Of a stretch of DNA of 64,000 nt, positions 52,697 through 62,196 are shown piece by piece. The DNA is from Alphaproteobacteria bacterium bin52 (lineage in GTDB: Bacteria > Pseudomonadota > Alphaproteobacteria > Thalassobaculales > Thalassobaculaceae): NCBI GenBank assembly GCA_002238645.1, contig MPMT01000009.1, positions 1-64,000 on the forward strand, in the 5' to 3' direction. A model generated the notes under the pieces. That model made no database searches. It saw nothing but the letters and a program-made list of their open reading frames with translations, and was not told where the DNA came from. Position numbers and translations under genes: made by a program. Numbering within the stretch: the first letter of the stretch is position 1; every line of letters begins with the position of its first letter.

Positions 52697-53179
52697 CGAT
52701 GCGATCATGTCGAGCGCACACAGCACCGCGCTCCGGCGGATCGCGAACCGGTTTCCCTCGAACACCCGCTCCTCCTGCCGGAGCCCGGCGCCCGACGAGG
52801 CGAGCGCGAGGTGCACTAGTCCCACCGGCTTGGTGACGGTGCCCCCGCCCGGACCGGCGATGCCGGTCAGCGCGATTGCCATACTGGCGTCCGACCGGGC
52901 CAGCGCCCCGCGGGCCATCGCGGCCGCGCACCGGGCGCTGACGGCGCCGTGGGTGGCAATCAGGTCGTTCGGGACCCCCAGCATCGCGGCCTTGGCAGCG
53001 TTCGAATAGACGACGAAGCCCCGGTCGACCACGGCCGAGGAGCCTTCGATGGCGGTCAGTGTCGCCGCAAGCAGTCCGCCGGTACAGCTCTCCGCGATCG
53101 CGAGCGTGATCCCGCCGGCCCGGCAGCGCTCGAGCACGTCCCGTGCCCGGGTCTCGAGCGGATCAGTCCGCCCCGTCAC
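52652..53179 (-). CDS. pncC: Nicotinamide-nucleotide amidase (CinA C-terminal domain, PncC)
   Basis: A 175-residue single-domain CinA-C protein that hydrolyses nicotinamide mononucleotide. The active-site motif is TLAIAESCTGGLLAATLTAI at about residue 25, followed by FVVYSNAAKAAMLGV and SMAIALTGIAGPGGGT. The CinA N-terminal molybdopterin-like domain is absent, which is usual in alphaproteobacteria. The start overlaps the pgpA stop by 4 bp. The last 15 codons overlap the convergent lyase gene. Confidence 0.93.
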   Translation of the reverse strand: MTGRTDPLETRARDVLERCRAGGITLAIAESCTGGLLAATLTAIEGSSAVVDRGFVVYSNAAKAAMLGVPNDLIATHGAVSARCAAAMARGALARSDASMAIALTGIAGPGGGTVTKPVGLVHLALASSGAGLRQEERVFEGNRFAIRRSAVLCALDMIASSVGAPVVGDDTSGN

Positions 53180-53661
53180 GGCAATCCTCCGTGTTCCAGG
53201 ATCGCCACGATCACCATCATAACTGCCGCCGCCTGCAGTCCGGCCACCACGTCGTCAAGCATGATCCCGAGACCGCCCGGCACCCGCTGGTCCACCAGGC
53301 CGGCGGGCCAGGGCTTGATGATATCAAACAGTCTGAACATCACGAATCCGCCGGCGAGGAACCAGGGATCAGGGGGGAGTGCGGCAACCACGATCAGCTG
53401 TCCGACCACCTCGTCGATCACACAGCTTCCGGGGTCGTGCTCGCCGGCACGCGCCGCGTACCGTCCGGATGCCCACACCCCGAGCGCGAAGATGGCCACG
53501 ATCGCGGCCAGCAGGCCGGCGACGCCAAGGACATTCACGATCAGCCAGCCGGCCGGGACCGCGGCAAGCGAGCCCCAGGTGCCGGGAGCAATCGGAATCA
53601 GCCCAATGCCGCCGACGGTGGCGACGAGAACGGCCGGGTCAGCCGGGCGTTTCGGCGTCAT
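53176..53661 (-). CDS. pgpA: Phosphatidylglycerophosphatase A
   Basis: A 161-residue membrane phosphatase that makes phosphatidylglycerol. The conserved parts are GLIPIAPGTWGSLAAVP at about residue 19, SCVIDEVVGQLI at about residue 80, and FRLFDIIKPWPAGLVDQRVPGGLGIMLDDVVAG at about residue 105, with the acidic metal ligands. Three or four hydrophobic segments are present. I chose the ATG at 53661, 23 bp inside the ispDF gene; an earlier ATG at 53691 would add ten residues unlike the family. Confidence 0.94.
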   Translation of the reverse strand: MTPKRPADPAVLVATVGGIGLIPIAPGTWGSLAAVPAGWLIVNVLGVAGLLAAIVAIFALGVWASGRYAARAGEHDPGSCVIDEVVGQLIVVAALPPDPWFLAGGFVMFRLFDIIKPWPAGLVDQRVPGGLGIMLDDVVAGLQAAAVMMVIVAILEHGGLP

Positions 53662-54823
53662 CGATGGGCAGGGCAACCGAAACCACGGCACACGCCGCGA
53701 TTCCCTCGGAGCGGCCGGTAAATCCCAGTCCTTCGGTGGTGGTTGCCTTCACGCTGACACGGTTGACCGGAACCGTCATAAGGGTAGCGAGTCTGCGGCG
53801 CATGGCGTCGCGGTGCGGACCAATCTTCGGTCGTTCACAGACCAGTGTCAGGTCGATGTTGACCAGCCTGCCCCGGTGCCGGTGCACCAGTTCGATGGCG
53901 TGGGCGAGGAAGCGGCTTGAATCGGCGCCGCGCCACCGCGCATCGCCCGGTGGGAAGTGGTGGCCGATATCGTCAGCACCGATCGCTCCGAGCAGCGCGT
54001 CGGTCAGCGCGTGCAGGCCGACATCGGCGTCCGAATGCCCTGCCAGTGCGCGGTGGTGCGGAACTGCGATGCCGCACAGCATCACGCGGTCACCTTCGGT
54101 GAACCGGTGCACGTCGTAGCCGATCCCGGTCCTGGTTTCGGTGCCTGTCGACAGGTGACGAGCTGCGCGGACCACGTCCCCGGGCCGGGTAATCTTGAAC
54201 AGTTCCCGGCTGCCTTCGACCGCGATCGCGTCCAGGCCCGCGTGTTCGCCGACCGCGATGTCGTCGGTCAGTGCCCAGCCCTCTGCGGCCCGATGGGCCT
54301 CGAGTATCGGCGTGAAGCGGAACGCCTGCGGGGTCTGTGCGCGCACCGTGGTGTTGCGTTCCACTGTTCCCGTGACCCGGTTCCCGCAGACCTGCTTCAG
54401 CGTGTCATGCATCCGCAGGACCGGCAGGGCAGCCGGCGCCGACCGCAGGGCTTCAAGCAGCCGGTCGATCACGTCGTGGGGAACGAACGGTCTCGCGGCG
54501 TCGTGGATCAACACCCGCTCGGGAGCATGGGCCGAGAGCGCCTCGAGACCGGCCAGGACCGATGCCTGTCGCTCGGAACCGCCCGCGACCGGCGGCAGCA
54601 GCGGCAGGTGGCCGCAGGCTTCGCGAAACGCATCCGTGTGATCGGGCGCAATCACCACGGCGACGGCGTCGATGTCCGGATGCCGCAGCAGTGCCGCGGC
54701 CGAACGGGCGACGACGCTCTCGCCGGCGAGCTTCCTGTACTGTTTGGGGACCGGCCCGCCGGCCCGCTCGCCGCGGCCGGCGGCCACGACGAGACCGACG
54801 GTACGGTACGCCCGGGAACTCAC
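53639..54823 (-). CDS. ispDF: Bifunctional IspD/IspF isoprenoid enzyme
   Basis: A 394-residue fusion acting in the MEP isoprenoid pathway. Residues 1-230 are IspD (MEP cytidylyltransferase): GLVVAAGRGERAGGPVPKQY, VLIHDAARPFVP and TVRAQTPQAFRFT. Residues 235-394 are IspF (MECDP synthase): GIGYDVHRF, LAGHSDADVGLHALTDALLGAIGADDIGHHFPP with zinc ligands, and VSVKATTTEGLGFTGRSEGIAA. The fusion is typical of alphaproteobacteria and some epsilonproteobacteria. The start is the GTG at 54823; the extended frame upstream lies antisense to the next plus-strand gene. Confidence 0.96.
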   Translation of the reverse strand: MSSRAYRTVGLVVAAGRGERAGGPVPKQYRKLAGESVVARSAAALLRHPDIDAVAVVIAPDHTDAFREACGHLPLLPPVAGGSERQASVLAGLEALSAHAPERVLIHDAARPFVPHDVIDRLLEALRSAPAALPVLRMHDTLKQVCGNRVTGTVERNTTVRAQTPQAFRFTPILEAHRAAEGWALTDDIAVGEHAGLDAIAVEGSRELFKITRPGDVVRAARHLSTGTETRTGIGYDVHRFTEGDRVMLCGIAVPHHRALAGHSDADVGLHALTDALLGAIGADDIGHHFPPGDARWRGADSSRFLAHAIELVHRHRGRLVNIDLTLVCERPKIGPHRDAMRRRLATLMTVPVNRVSVKATTTEGLGFTGRSEGIAACAVVSVALPIDDAETPG

Positions 54824-54853
54824 GTCCCCGCCCCGGCGTGGTAGGATGCGGAC

Positions 54854-55654
54854 ATGGAACTGTCGGTCGTGTTCAGCCTGTTGGCGGTCTGTGCCCTGCT
54901 TCCTGCAGCGGCGGTCCCGTACTTCGTGGTGTCGGGGCGGGTACTCGCGGCCAGCGTGGCCGGTGCAGCCAGTGCCGCCGGTGCCCGGTCGGCCGACCTT
55001 GTTGCCAGGGCGGAGGCCAGCGACCTTGCGGGCGCGCTGTGGCTGTCGATCACCGCGACCCTGCTGTTGCTGCTCTGCGCTGTCGCCGTGCGGCGGTCCG
55101 CGCTCATGCTGACACCTCTCCTCGTTCCGTGGCTGATGGTGCTCGGGATGATCACCGTGGCGTTGCCCGCATCCGGTGGCGAGAACCCGGGGCAGGTGGC
55201 GGGCCCGTGGGTGCTGGTTCACGCGACCACGGCGGTGGCGACCTATGGCCTGGTCACCCTGGCAGCGATCGCCGGACTGTCCGTGATTCTCACCCAGCGG
55301 TCACTGAAGCGCAAGACGACCGGACCGCTGGTGAGTCGCCTGCCTGGGGAGATGGAGGCGGAACGCCTGGAGGTCGGGCTTCTCACTGCAGCCGTCGTCA
55401 TCCTTGTTGCAGGCGTGGCAACCGGGATGGTCCTTCAGCTGGCCGAGGCAGGCCAGGTGCTTGTCGCCAACCACAAGACCATCCTCAGCCTCGCTGCCTT
55501 CCTGGTCCTCGGGGCGACGCTCGCAGCCCACCTCTGCTTCGGAACCCGCGGCCGGACGTCGGCCCGGTTCGTGCTGGTGGCGTGGGTGTTGCTCACCCTA
55601 GGGTTCCCCGGGGTCAAGTTCGTGACCGGCTTCCTGCTTGGCGACGCTGTCTGA
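54854..55654 (+). CDS. CcsA/HemX-like cytochrome c biogenesis membrane protein
   Basis: A 266-residue protein with seven or eight membrane segments. Two conserved histidines sit in membrane positions used for haem handling in the CcsA/YpjD (HemX) group: PWVLVHATTAVATYG at about residue 115 and VLVANHKTILSLAAF at about residue 205. There is no WWD domain, so it is not the full CcmC/CcmF-type transporter. It is 30 bp from the divergent ispDF gene and ends 84 bases before ntrB. A dusB gene would be more usual in this slot. Confidence 0.75.
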   Translation: MELSVVFSLLAVCALLPAAAVPYFVVSGRVLAASVAGAASAAGARSADLVARAEASDLAGALWLSITATLLLLLCAVAVRRSALMLTPLLVPWLMVLGMITVALPASGGENPGQVAGPWVLVHATTAVATYGLVTLAAIAGLSVILTQRSLKRKTTGPLVSRLPGEMEAERLEVGLLTAAVVILVAGVATGMVLQLAEAGQVLVANHKTILSLAAFLVLGATLAAHLCFGTRGRTSARFVLVAWVLLTLGFPGVKFVTGFLLGDAV

Positions 55655-55678
55655 ACAAAATGTAATCAATTTTTTCCA

Positions 55679-55717
55679 GTGACTAATATTTGGTCACACG
55701 GTATGGTGTCGGGTCAC
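55679..55717 (+). promoter_or_regulatory. AT-rich patch with GTGAC/GTCAC repeats before ntrB
   Basis: GTGAC (55679-55683) and GTCAC (55693-55697) form an inverted repeat across nine AT-rich bases, which include TAATAT (55684-55689), a good -10 candidate. A second GGTCAC begins at 55712, exactly 20 bases after the first GGTCAC at 55692. Together with the A/T-rich 55656-55677 stretch this is the most AT-rich spacer in the 54-64 kb part. It looks like a promoter overlapped by operator half-sites. No good -35 is seen. Confidence 0.45.
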
Positions 55718-55738
55718 GAAGCAGTCTTGGTCGGGGAC

Positions 55739-56875
55739 ATGGCGGACGGCAAGGCGGAACACGGACGCGGAACTGCGGGCATCCTGAATGCGCTCACGAC
55801 ACCGGTGCTCGTCATTGATGCCGACAACCGGCTCGTGTTCCTGAACTCGGCCGCCGAGATTTTTCTCGATGGAAGTGCCGCGGTGCTGCGCGGACACGCG
55901 CTGTCCGTGCTGGTGCCCGACGACAGTCCGGTCTTCCGGTTGATCGAACAGGTCCGGCGGACCGGCAGCAGCCTGTCCGACTACAACCTGCTGCTCGACA
56001 GTCCCCGCTTCGGGACGCGGACGGTCACCCTCGGGATCGCGCCGCTTGGCGAGAGCGAGGGCGATCTGGTCATCACGCTGGCGGAACTGACGATCGCAAA
56101 CCGGATGCACCACCAGCTCCTCCATCGCGGCGCCGCCCGTTCGGTCACCGCGATGGCGGCGATGCTCGCGCACGAGGTCAAGAACCCGTTGTCCGGCATT
56201 CGCGGTGCGGCGCAGTTGCTCGAACAGACCGTGGGTGAGGATGACATCCAGCTCACGCGGCTGATCTGCAACGAGACCGACCGGATCTGTTCTCTCGTCG
56301 ATCGCATGGAGGTGTTCTCCGACGAACGGCCGCTCGAGCGGGGGCCGGTCAACCTGCACGAGGTACTCAATCACTGTCACAGGGTGGCGGCGACCGGTTT
56401 CGGCCGTCACGTCAGGTTCGTCGAGAACTACGACCCGTCATTGCCGCCGGTGCTCGGCAATCGCGACATCCTCATCCAGGCGTTCCTGAACCTGCTGAAG
56501 AACGCCTGCGAGGCGGTCCCCGGGACCGGTGGCGAGGTCACTTTGGCGACCGCCTACCGGCACGGGGTACGGGTGGCAACCGGAGGGACCGACCGTCCGG
56601 TCAATCTGCCGTTCCTCGTGACGATCCAGGACAACGGTTCCGGGGTCCCGGCCGATGTGCGCGGCACCATGTTCGATCCGTTCGTCTCCTCGAAGCCGTC
56701 GGGAACCGGTCTTGGACTCGCCTTCGTCGCCAAGGCGGTGGCCGACCATGGCGGCATCATCGAGGTTGACAGTGTTCCGCGCCGCACCGTCGTGCGGGTC
56801 ACACTGCCGATTGCCGATCCGGCCCCGCAGAGGACGCATGACAGATCCGCGCGCACCGAGACCCGTCCGTCATAG
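55739..56875 (+). CDS. ntrB: Nitrogen regulation sensor kinase NtrB
   Basis: A 378-residue soluble histidine kinase/phosphatase that sets the phosphorylation of NtrC in response to PII. A PAS domain covers about residues 12-110 ([29 protein letters not shown]). The phosphorylated His is in [24 protein letters not shown] at about residue 145. The ATPase has [11 protein letters not shown] (N box), [31 protein letters not shown] chose the ATG at 55739 (GGGG just upstream); a GTG at 55679 is inside the operator-like repeat. It overlaps ntrC by 38 bp. Confidence 0.93.
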   Translation: MADGKAEHGRGTAGILNALTTPVLVIDADNRLVFLNSAAEIFLDGSAAVLRGHALSVLVPDDSPVFRLIEQVRRTGSSLSDYNLLLDSPRFGTRTVTLGIAPLGESEGDLVITLAELTIANRMHHQLLHRGAARSVTAMAAMLAHEVKNPLSGIRGAAQLLEQTVGEDDIQLTRLICNETDRICSLVDRMEVFSDERPLERGPVNLHEVLNHCHRVAATGFGRHVRFVENYDPSLPPVLGNRDILIQAFLNLLKNACEAVPGTGGEVTLATAYRHGVRVATGGTDRPVNLPFLVTIQDNGSGVPADVRGTMFDPFVSSKPSGTGLGLAFVAKAVADHGGIIEVDSVPRRTVVRVTLPIADPAPQRTHDRSARTETRPS

Positions 56876-58340
56876 TACCGGGCCGCTCGACGGCCCCGGG
56901 GAGACGGAGCGGGCGTCGATCCTGATCGCCGACGACGATCCGGCAATCCGGACCGTGCTCGGCCAGGCCCTGACCCGCCTTGGCTACGGGGTGCGCACGA
57001 CCGCAACGGCCGCCGGCCTGTGGCAGTGGGTCGAGCAGGGCGAGGGCGATCTCGTCATTGCCGACGTGGTGATGCCGGACGAGAACGGTCTCGACCTGGT
57101 CACGAGGATCCGGCGCTCCCGACCCGACCTGCGCGTCGTGGTCATGAGTGCGCGCAACACCCTGCTGACCGCGGTGCAGGCGAGCGAACGCGGTGCCTTC
57201 GACTACCTCGCCAAGCCGTTCGACCTCGAGAAACTGACCGAGGTGGTCCGCACAGCCCTTTCGAACCCGGTGCAGACCCAGGGCGCCGCGCAGTCGGTGG
57301 TCGACGATGAACCGATGCCGCTCATCGGTCGCTCGGCCCCGATGCAGGAGATCTACCGGGTGCTGGCTCGGCTGATGGGGACCGACCTGACGGTGCTGGT
57401 CACCGGTGAGTCGGGTACCGGCAAGGAACTGGTGGTCAGGGCGCTGCACGACTACGGCAAGCGCAGGGCCGGCCCCTTCGTGGCCCTCAACATGGCGGCG
57501 ATCCCGCGCGACCTGATCGAGAGCGAACTGTTCGGACACGAGAAGGGAGCGTTTACCGGAGCCGCGACGAGGTCAGCGGGGCGGTTCGCCCAGGCTCAGC
57601 ACGGAACCCTGTTCCTGGACGAGATCGGTGACATGCCGCCGGAGGCCCAGACCCGGCTGCTGCGGGTCCTGCAGGAAGGCGAATACACCACCGTGGGCGG
57701 ACGGACCCCGATCCGCGCTGACGTGCGGATCATCGCCGCCACCCATCGCGACCTCACGCGGCTCATCCGCCAGGGCCTGTTCAGGGAGGACCTCTACTAC
57801 CGGTTGAACGTCGTTCCGATCCGGGTGCCGCCACTGCGCGAGCGCAGGTCGGACATCCCTGATCTAGTTCGGCATTTTCTCAAGCAGGCGATGGATGCGG
57901 GTCTGCCGGCGAAGAATGTCGACGCCGAGGCCATGGAGGTGCTTCGCAAACATTCCTGGCCCGGCAACGTGCGGGAACTGGAAAACCTGGTGAAGCGCCT
58001 GGTCGTCCTCTATTCCGAGGAGATCATCGGGGCACGCGCCGTCGGTCAGGAACTGGCCGAGCAGAGCCGCGTGATGGTGGGCGAATTCACCGCAGCGCCG
58101 GACACGCTGTCCGACGCGGTCGAACGGCACGTTCAGGCGCTGGTTGCCGACGGGGACGGGATCGGTGTACGCGGGCTGTACCATCGGGTCCTGCGCGAGA
58201 TCGAACGCCCGCTCATCGTTTGCACCCTTGCAGTGACCAACGGCAACCAGCTGCGCGCGGCGGAACTGCTCGGGCTCAATCGCAACACGTTGCGCAAGAA
58301 GATCCGGGATCTCTCGATTCCGGTGATCCGCGGGTCCTGA
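56838..58340 (+). CDS. ntrC: Nitrogen regulation response regulator NtrC
   Basis: A 500-residue sigma54-dependent activator. The receiver domain carries the phosphoacceptor Asp in [13 protein letters not shown] at about residue 73. The AAA+ domain shows Walker A GESGTGKE at about residue 190, the intact sigma54-contact loop GAFTGA in [15 protein letters not shown] at about residue 237 and Walker [14 protein letters not shown] at about residue 258. The Fis-type helix-turn-helix ends the protein ([22 protein letters not shown]). It overlaps ntrB. All key residues are present. Confidence 0.96.
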   Translation: MTDPRAPRPVRHSTGPLDGPGETERASILIADDDPAIRTVLGQALTRLGYGVRTTATAAGLWQWVEQGEGDLVIADVVMPDENGLDLVTRIRRSRPDLRVVVMSARNTLLTAVQASERGAFDYLAKPFDLEKLTEVVRTALSNPVQTQGAAQSVVDDEPMPLIGRSAPMQEIYRVLARLMGTDLTVLVTGESGTGKELVVRALHDYGKRRAGPFVALNMAAIPRDLIESELFGHEKGAFTGAATRSAGRFAQAQHGTLFLDEIGDMPPEAQTRLLRVLQEGEYTTVGGRTPIRADVRIIAATHRDLTRLIRQGLFREDLYYRLNVVPIRVPPLRERRSDIPDLVRHFLKQAMDAGLPAKNVDAEAMEVLRKHSWPGNVRELENLVKRLVVLYSEEIIGARAVGQELAEQSRVMVGEFTAAPDTLSDAVERHVQALVADGDGIGVRGLYHRVLREIERPLIVCTLAVTNGNQLRAAELLGLNRNTLRKKIRDLSIPVIRGS

Positions 58341-58429
58341 GACGCCCGGTACCGTGCGAGTCTGTGCCCGCCGTGCGTCGAGCGCGCGCCGTGACGACAT
58401 GACGAGCGCATGGCAGGAGACATGACACC

Positions 58430-59632
58430 ATGGAAGCGGCGGATGACCTGAGGCTGCACCTGAATGCCCGCAGCACCCGCGACCGGTCCTACGGTCCTGC
58501 CCAGAGACGGGTGATGTCACGCGAGACGCGCGCGCAGGCACGCGACGCCATCTCGCGCTGGCCGGGCTACGCACCGACCCCGCTGGTCGACCTTGCGGGA
58601 CTTGCCGCCCGCCTCGGGATCGCGGGGCTGCGCATCAAGCACGAACGCCACCGGTTCGATCTCGGCAGCTTCAAGGCCCTGGGTGGCGCCTACGGCGTGC
58701 TCAGGGTACTCGCGGGCCGGACCGGAGGTTCGATGGACGACATCATTGCCGGACGGGCCGCGGATGCGGTGCGCGACGTCACGGTATGCTGTGCGACTGA
58801 CGGCAATCACGGTCGCGCCGTCGCTTGGGGCGCAACCCTCGCCGGCGCACGTTCGGTGATCTACCTGCACGAGCACGTAAGCCGGGGCCGGGAGGAGGCG
58901 ATCGCAGCCCGGGGTGCGCGGATCGTCAGGGTCCCGGGCACCTATGACGACTCGGTGCGCATGGTCGCGGAGGATGCGCGGCGACGGGGCTGGATCGTGG
59001 TGTCGGATACCTCCTGGCCCGGCTACGAGGAGATTCCGGCCTGGGTCATGCAGGGCTACTCGGTCATGACCGACGAGATGATGGGGCAGATGGGAGGAAG
59101 GCGCCCGACCCACCTCTTCGTCCAGGCCGGTGTCGGGGGCCTGGCGGCCGCCGCAATCGCGCCGTTGTGGGAGGAACTCGGGACCGAGCGGCCGTATTGC
59201 GTCGTTGTCGAACCCCACGCTGCCGACTGTGTCTACCGCAGCGCGGTCCGCGGTGCGCTTGCCGACGCGACCGGCTCGCTGGAGACCGTCATGGCCTGTC
59301 TTGCGGCCGGGAAGACTTCCCCGCTTGCCTGGGCAATCCTGCAGCACGGAGCGGACGCCTTCATCACCATCGCCGAGCGTTTTGCGCCCGAGGCCATGAC
59401 CATGCTGGCACGCGATCCCGGCACACCGCTGGTGGCGGGCGAATCGGGCGCCGCGGGTCTCGCCGGACTGCTTGCAACACTCGCCGCCTCCCCGGCGCGC
59501 AGTGCAATCGGGCTCGATGCCTCCTCTGACGTGCTGCTCGTTGCCAGCGAAGGCGCGACCGATCCCGAGATCTACAGCCGGATCGTCGGATCCCGCCCCG
59601 AAGACATCGGCGAAGCTGTGGTCGATCGCTGA
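58430..59632 (+). CDS. Diaminopropionate ammonia-lyase-like PLP enzyme
   Basis: A 400-residue PLP enzyme of fold type II, matching DpaL/YgeX, which converts 2,3-diaminopropionate to pyruvate and ammonia. The Schiff-base Lys is in GSFKALGGAYGVLRVL at about residue 78. The substrate and PLP contacts are CCATDGNHGRAVAWGA at about residue 121 and VQAGVGGLAAAAIAPLW at about residue 225; the C-terminal LLVASEGATDPEIYSRIVG is diagnostic. It stands between ntrC and ntrY, 89 bases after ntrC. That position suggests transcription with the nitrogen-regulation genes, or a promoter of its own. The ATG at 58430 gives the family length. Confidence 0.87.
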   Translation: MEAADDLRLHLNARSTRDRSYGPAQRRVMSRETRAQARDAISRWPGYAPTPLVDLAGLAARLGIAGLRIKHERHRFDLGSFKALGGAYGVLRVLAGRTGGSMDDIIAGRAADAVRDVTVCCATDGNHGRAVAWGATLAGARSVIYLHEHVSRGREEAIAARGARIVRVPGTYDDSVRMVAEDARRRGWIVVSDTSWPGYEEIPAWVMQGYSVMTDEMMGQMGGRRPTHLFVQAGVGGLAAAAIAPLWEELGTERPYCVVVEPHAADCVYRSAVRGALADATGSLETVMACLAAGKTSPLAWAILQHGADAFITIAERFAPEAMTMLARDPGTPLVAGESGAAGLAGLLATLAASPARSAIGLDASSDVLLVASEGATDPEIYSRIVGSRPEDIGEAVVDR

Positions 59633-59925
59633 GCCTGCATCCCGCGGAACTGCAGGGCATCATGCAGCTCGTGACACGGCGCAGGCGGGCGCACGAAGAC
59701 CGCGGGCGAGGTGGGGAGAAAGGCAGGTTCGGCACCGGACTCCCGGCCCGGCACGAACGTGATCCCCGATCCCCGGCGGGAACCGGAGCGAACCAGGTCA
59801 GCGCGCTGGCCAATTCGTGATTGTCACGAACGCGATACGCCCGAGAAGCACCGTGCTACATTGGCCGGGACGGGCCCCGTGCCTGCTGGCAGGCATCGGT
59901 TAACGCGCTCCGCTCCGGAGTTGTC

Positions 59926-62190
59926 ATGACCCAGTCGAGTGTTGCGGGAACTGGAGAGAGTGCCGAACGCCCTTCGGCGGGTCCCCTGCTGCGCCTGGTC
60001 GAGTTCGTCAACCGGCCGCTGCTGATTCGGACCCTGACCTTCGGGCTGACCTGCCTGGCCATTGCGGCCGGGATCGGCACCTACCTGACCTTTGCCGACG
60101 CGGGGCTGGAGGGACCCGATCCCGGGGTCGTTCTCGGTTTCCTGTATCTCGACCTGTCGCTTCTGCTCCTGCTCGCGGCTCTGATCGGTCAGCAGCTGGT
60201 CGGACTGTGGCTGCGTCGACGCCAACGGCAGGCCGGGTCGGGCCTGCAGACGCGACTCGTGGTCATGTTCAGCCTGGTGGCTGTCACCCCGACCATCGTG
60301 GTCGCCATTTTCGCGCTGGTCGTGTTCGAATTTGCGATGAGGTCGTGGTTCAGCGAACGGATCTCGACCGCGGTCACCTCGTCACGCACCGTCGCCGAGG
60401 CCTACCTGGAGGAGCACAAGCGCCACGTGATCGGTGACACGCTGGCGATCGCCGTCGACCTCAACCGACTGGCGCGTTCGCAGCTGACCGACAGCAAGAC
60501 CTTTGCCCGCATCCTCGAGGACCAGGCCGAACTCCGCAACGTTTCCGAAATCGTGGTTTTCGACGGAACCACCCGGGTGCTGTTCCGGACCGGTATCGGG
60601 CTCGGGTTCGAGAGCTACCCGATTCCTCGCCACGCGATCGACCAGGCGAGAGAGGGCCATGCGGTCATCCTGGAAGGCGATGTGGACCGGGTGCGTGCCG
60701 TCGTGCGGCTGGAGGACTTTCCCGATGTCTTCGTCTATGCGAGCCGGTACCTGAACCCCGACATCCTGGGTGCGGTCGACCAGACGGTCGAGGCCTCGGA
60801 TGAATTCCAGCAGATCGAGGACCGGCTGTTCGTTATCCGGATCACGTTTGCGATGATCTTTGCGATCGGTGCGCTGCTGATGCTGTTCGCCGCGGTCTGG
60901 GTCGGGCTCTACTTCGCCGGCTGGTTTGCCCGGCCGGTCGGGGACCTGATCGAGGCCTCGGGCCGGGTCAGTTCCGGCGACCTCGACGCCGAGGTGCCGG
61001 AGTTCAAGGTCAGTGCGTTCAGCACGCTGAGCCAGTCTTTCAATACCATGACACGACAACTCCGGGCCCAGAGAGACGACCTGGTCGAGGCGCATCGCAA
61101 CCAGGAGACGCGCCGGCGATTCACCGAGGCCGTGCTCGGCGGTGTCTCCTCGGGTGTGATCAGGCTTGATGCCGACGGCAGGATCGAACTGCCGAACCGG
61201 GCGGCGGCCGCACTTCTCGACATGGAACTGGTCGAACTGGTCGCCCGCCGCTTCACGGAACTGCTGCCGGAAATGACGGATCTTCTCGCCGCCGCCAGAA
61301 AGGCACCCTCGCTGCGCGCGGAAGGCCAGGTTCAGCATGCGAGGAATGATCGGTACCGGGTCCTGCTGGCGAGAATTGTCGCCGAGCGCTCCGAAGGAGA
61401 TATCTCGGGGTTCGTGGTCACCTTCGATGACATCACCGATCTGCAGACGGCCCAGCGTCAGGCGGCCTGGGCCGACGTCGCGCGACGCGTTGCCCACGAG
61501 ATCGCCAACCCGCTCACGCCGATCCAACTGGCGGCGGACCGGCTGAAGAACAAGTTTGCCGACGGGGTCGCCCCGCAGGACCGGACCGGCTTCGAGCACC
61601 TGGTGGACTTGATCCAGCGTCAGGTTGCCGACATCTCGAGCCTGCTCAGGGAATTCTCGGCCTTTGCCCGCATGCCCGAGGCGGTCATGGAAGACGTGGA
61701 TCTCGCCGACCTGCTCGATCGGCAGACCGAGTTCCATCAGACGGCGAACACCGAAATAAACTACGAAGTGGCGCTGCCGGACGGGCCGTTGCAGGTACGC
61801 TGCGACGAACGCCAGATACGGCAGGCCGTCACCAACCTGCTGCAGAATGCCGCCGATTCCATCGAGGGTCGGCAGGAACCGTACCCGGAACAGGGCCGGA
61901 TCGAGGTAAGCGCCGGCATCGAGGCCGGCAAGGCGGTGGTCAGCGTGTCCGACAACGGTCGAGGCCTGCCGGAGAGGGAACGACATCGACTGACGGAGCC
62001 CTACGTGACGACCAGGAAACAGGGGACCGGCCTGGGACTCGCCATTGTGCGGCAGATCATGGAGGATCATGATGGTTCCATCCGGATGTCCGACCGGCCG
62101 GGTGGAGGTGCCACCGTGTCACTCGAGTTTCCCGTCCGGGTGGACAGGTCCGACCCGACGCGGGAACATGGACCGGAATTTGACGGGTAG
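59926..62190 (+). CDS. ntrY: Membrane sensor kinase NtrY
   Basis: A 754-residue membrane histidine kinase, partner of NtrX. The N-terminus has three membrane helices (LTFGLTCLAIAAGIGTY, LDLSLLLLLAALIGQQLVGL, VVMFSLVAVTPTIVVAIFALVVFEF), a periplasmic sensor region (about 150-300) and a fourth helix. A HAMP domain (PVGDLIEASGRVSSGDLDAEVP), a PAS domain (about 395-500) and the HisKA/ATPase part follow. The phosphorylated His is in VARRVAHEIANPLTPIQLAADRL at about residue 525; VTNLLQNAADSIEG and TRKQGTGLGLAIVRQI follow. Start ATG at 59926 has CGGAG at proper spacing; the longer frame from 59821 lacks this. Confidence 0.95.
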   Translation: MTQSSVAGTGESAERPSAGPLLRLVEFVNRPLLIRTLTFGLTCLAIAAGIGTYLTFADAGLEGPDPGVVLGFLYLDLSLLLLLAALIGQQLVGLWLRRRQRQAGSGLQTRLVVMFSLVAVTPTIVVAIFALVVFEFAMRSWFSERISTAVTSSRTVAEAYLEEHKRHVIGDTLAIAVDLNRLARSQLTDSKTFARILEDQAELRNVSEIVVFDGTTRVLFRTGIGLGFESYPIPRHAIDQAREGHAVILEGDVDRVRAVVRLEDFPDVFVYASRYLNPDILGAVDQTVEASDEFQQIEDRLFVIRITFAMIFAIGALLMLFAAVWVGLYFAGWFARPVGDLIEASGRVSSGDLDAEVPEFKVSAFSTLSQSFNTMTRQLRAQRDDLVEAHRNQETRRRFTEAVLGGVSSGVIRLDADGRIELPNRAAAALLDMELVELVARRFTELLPEMTDLLAAARKAPSLRAEGQVQHARNDRYRVLLARIVAERSEGDISGFVVTFDDITDLQTAQRQAAWADVARRVAHEIANPLTPIQLAADRLKNKFADGVAPQDRTGFEHLVDLIQRQVADISSLLREFSAFARMPEAVMEDVDLADLLDRQTEFHQTANTEINYEVALPDGPLQVRCDERQIRQAVTNLLQNAADSIEGRQEPYPEQGRIEVSAGIEAGKAVVSVSDNGRGLPERERHRLTEPYVTTRKQGTGLGLAIVRQIMEDHDGSIRMSDRPGGGATVSLEFPVRVDRSDPTREHGPEFDG

Positions 62191-62196
62191 ATCGAG

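Noticed and set aside
59633-59925. Small gene between dpaL-like and ntrY
   Set aside because: Open frames exist in both strands, but none has a ribosome-binding site or domain; the stretch probably holds the ntrY leader and promoter.
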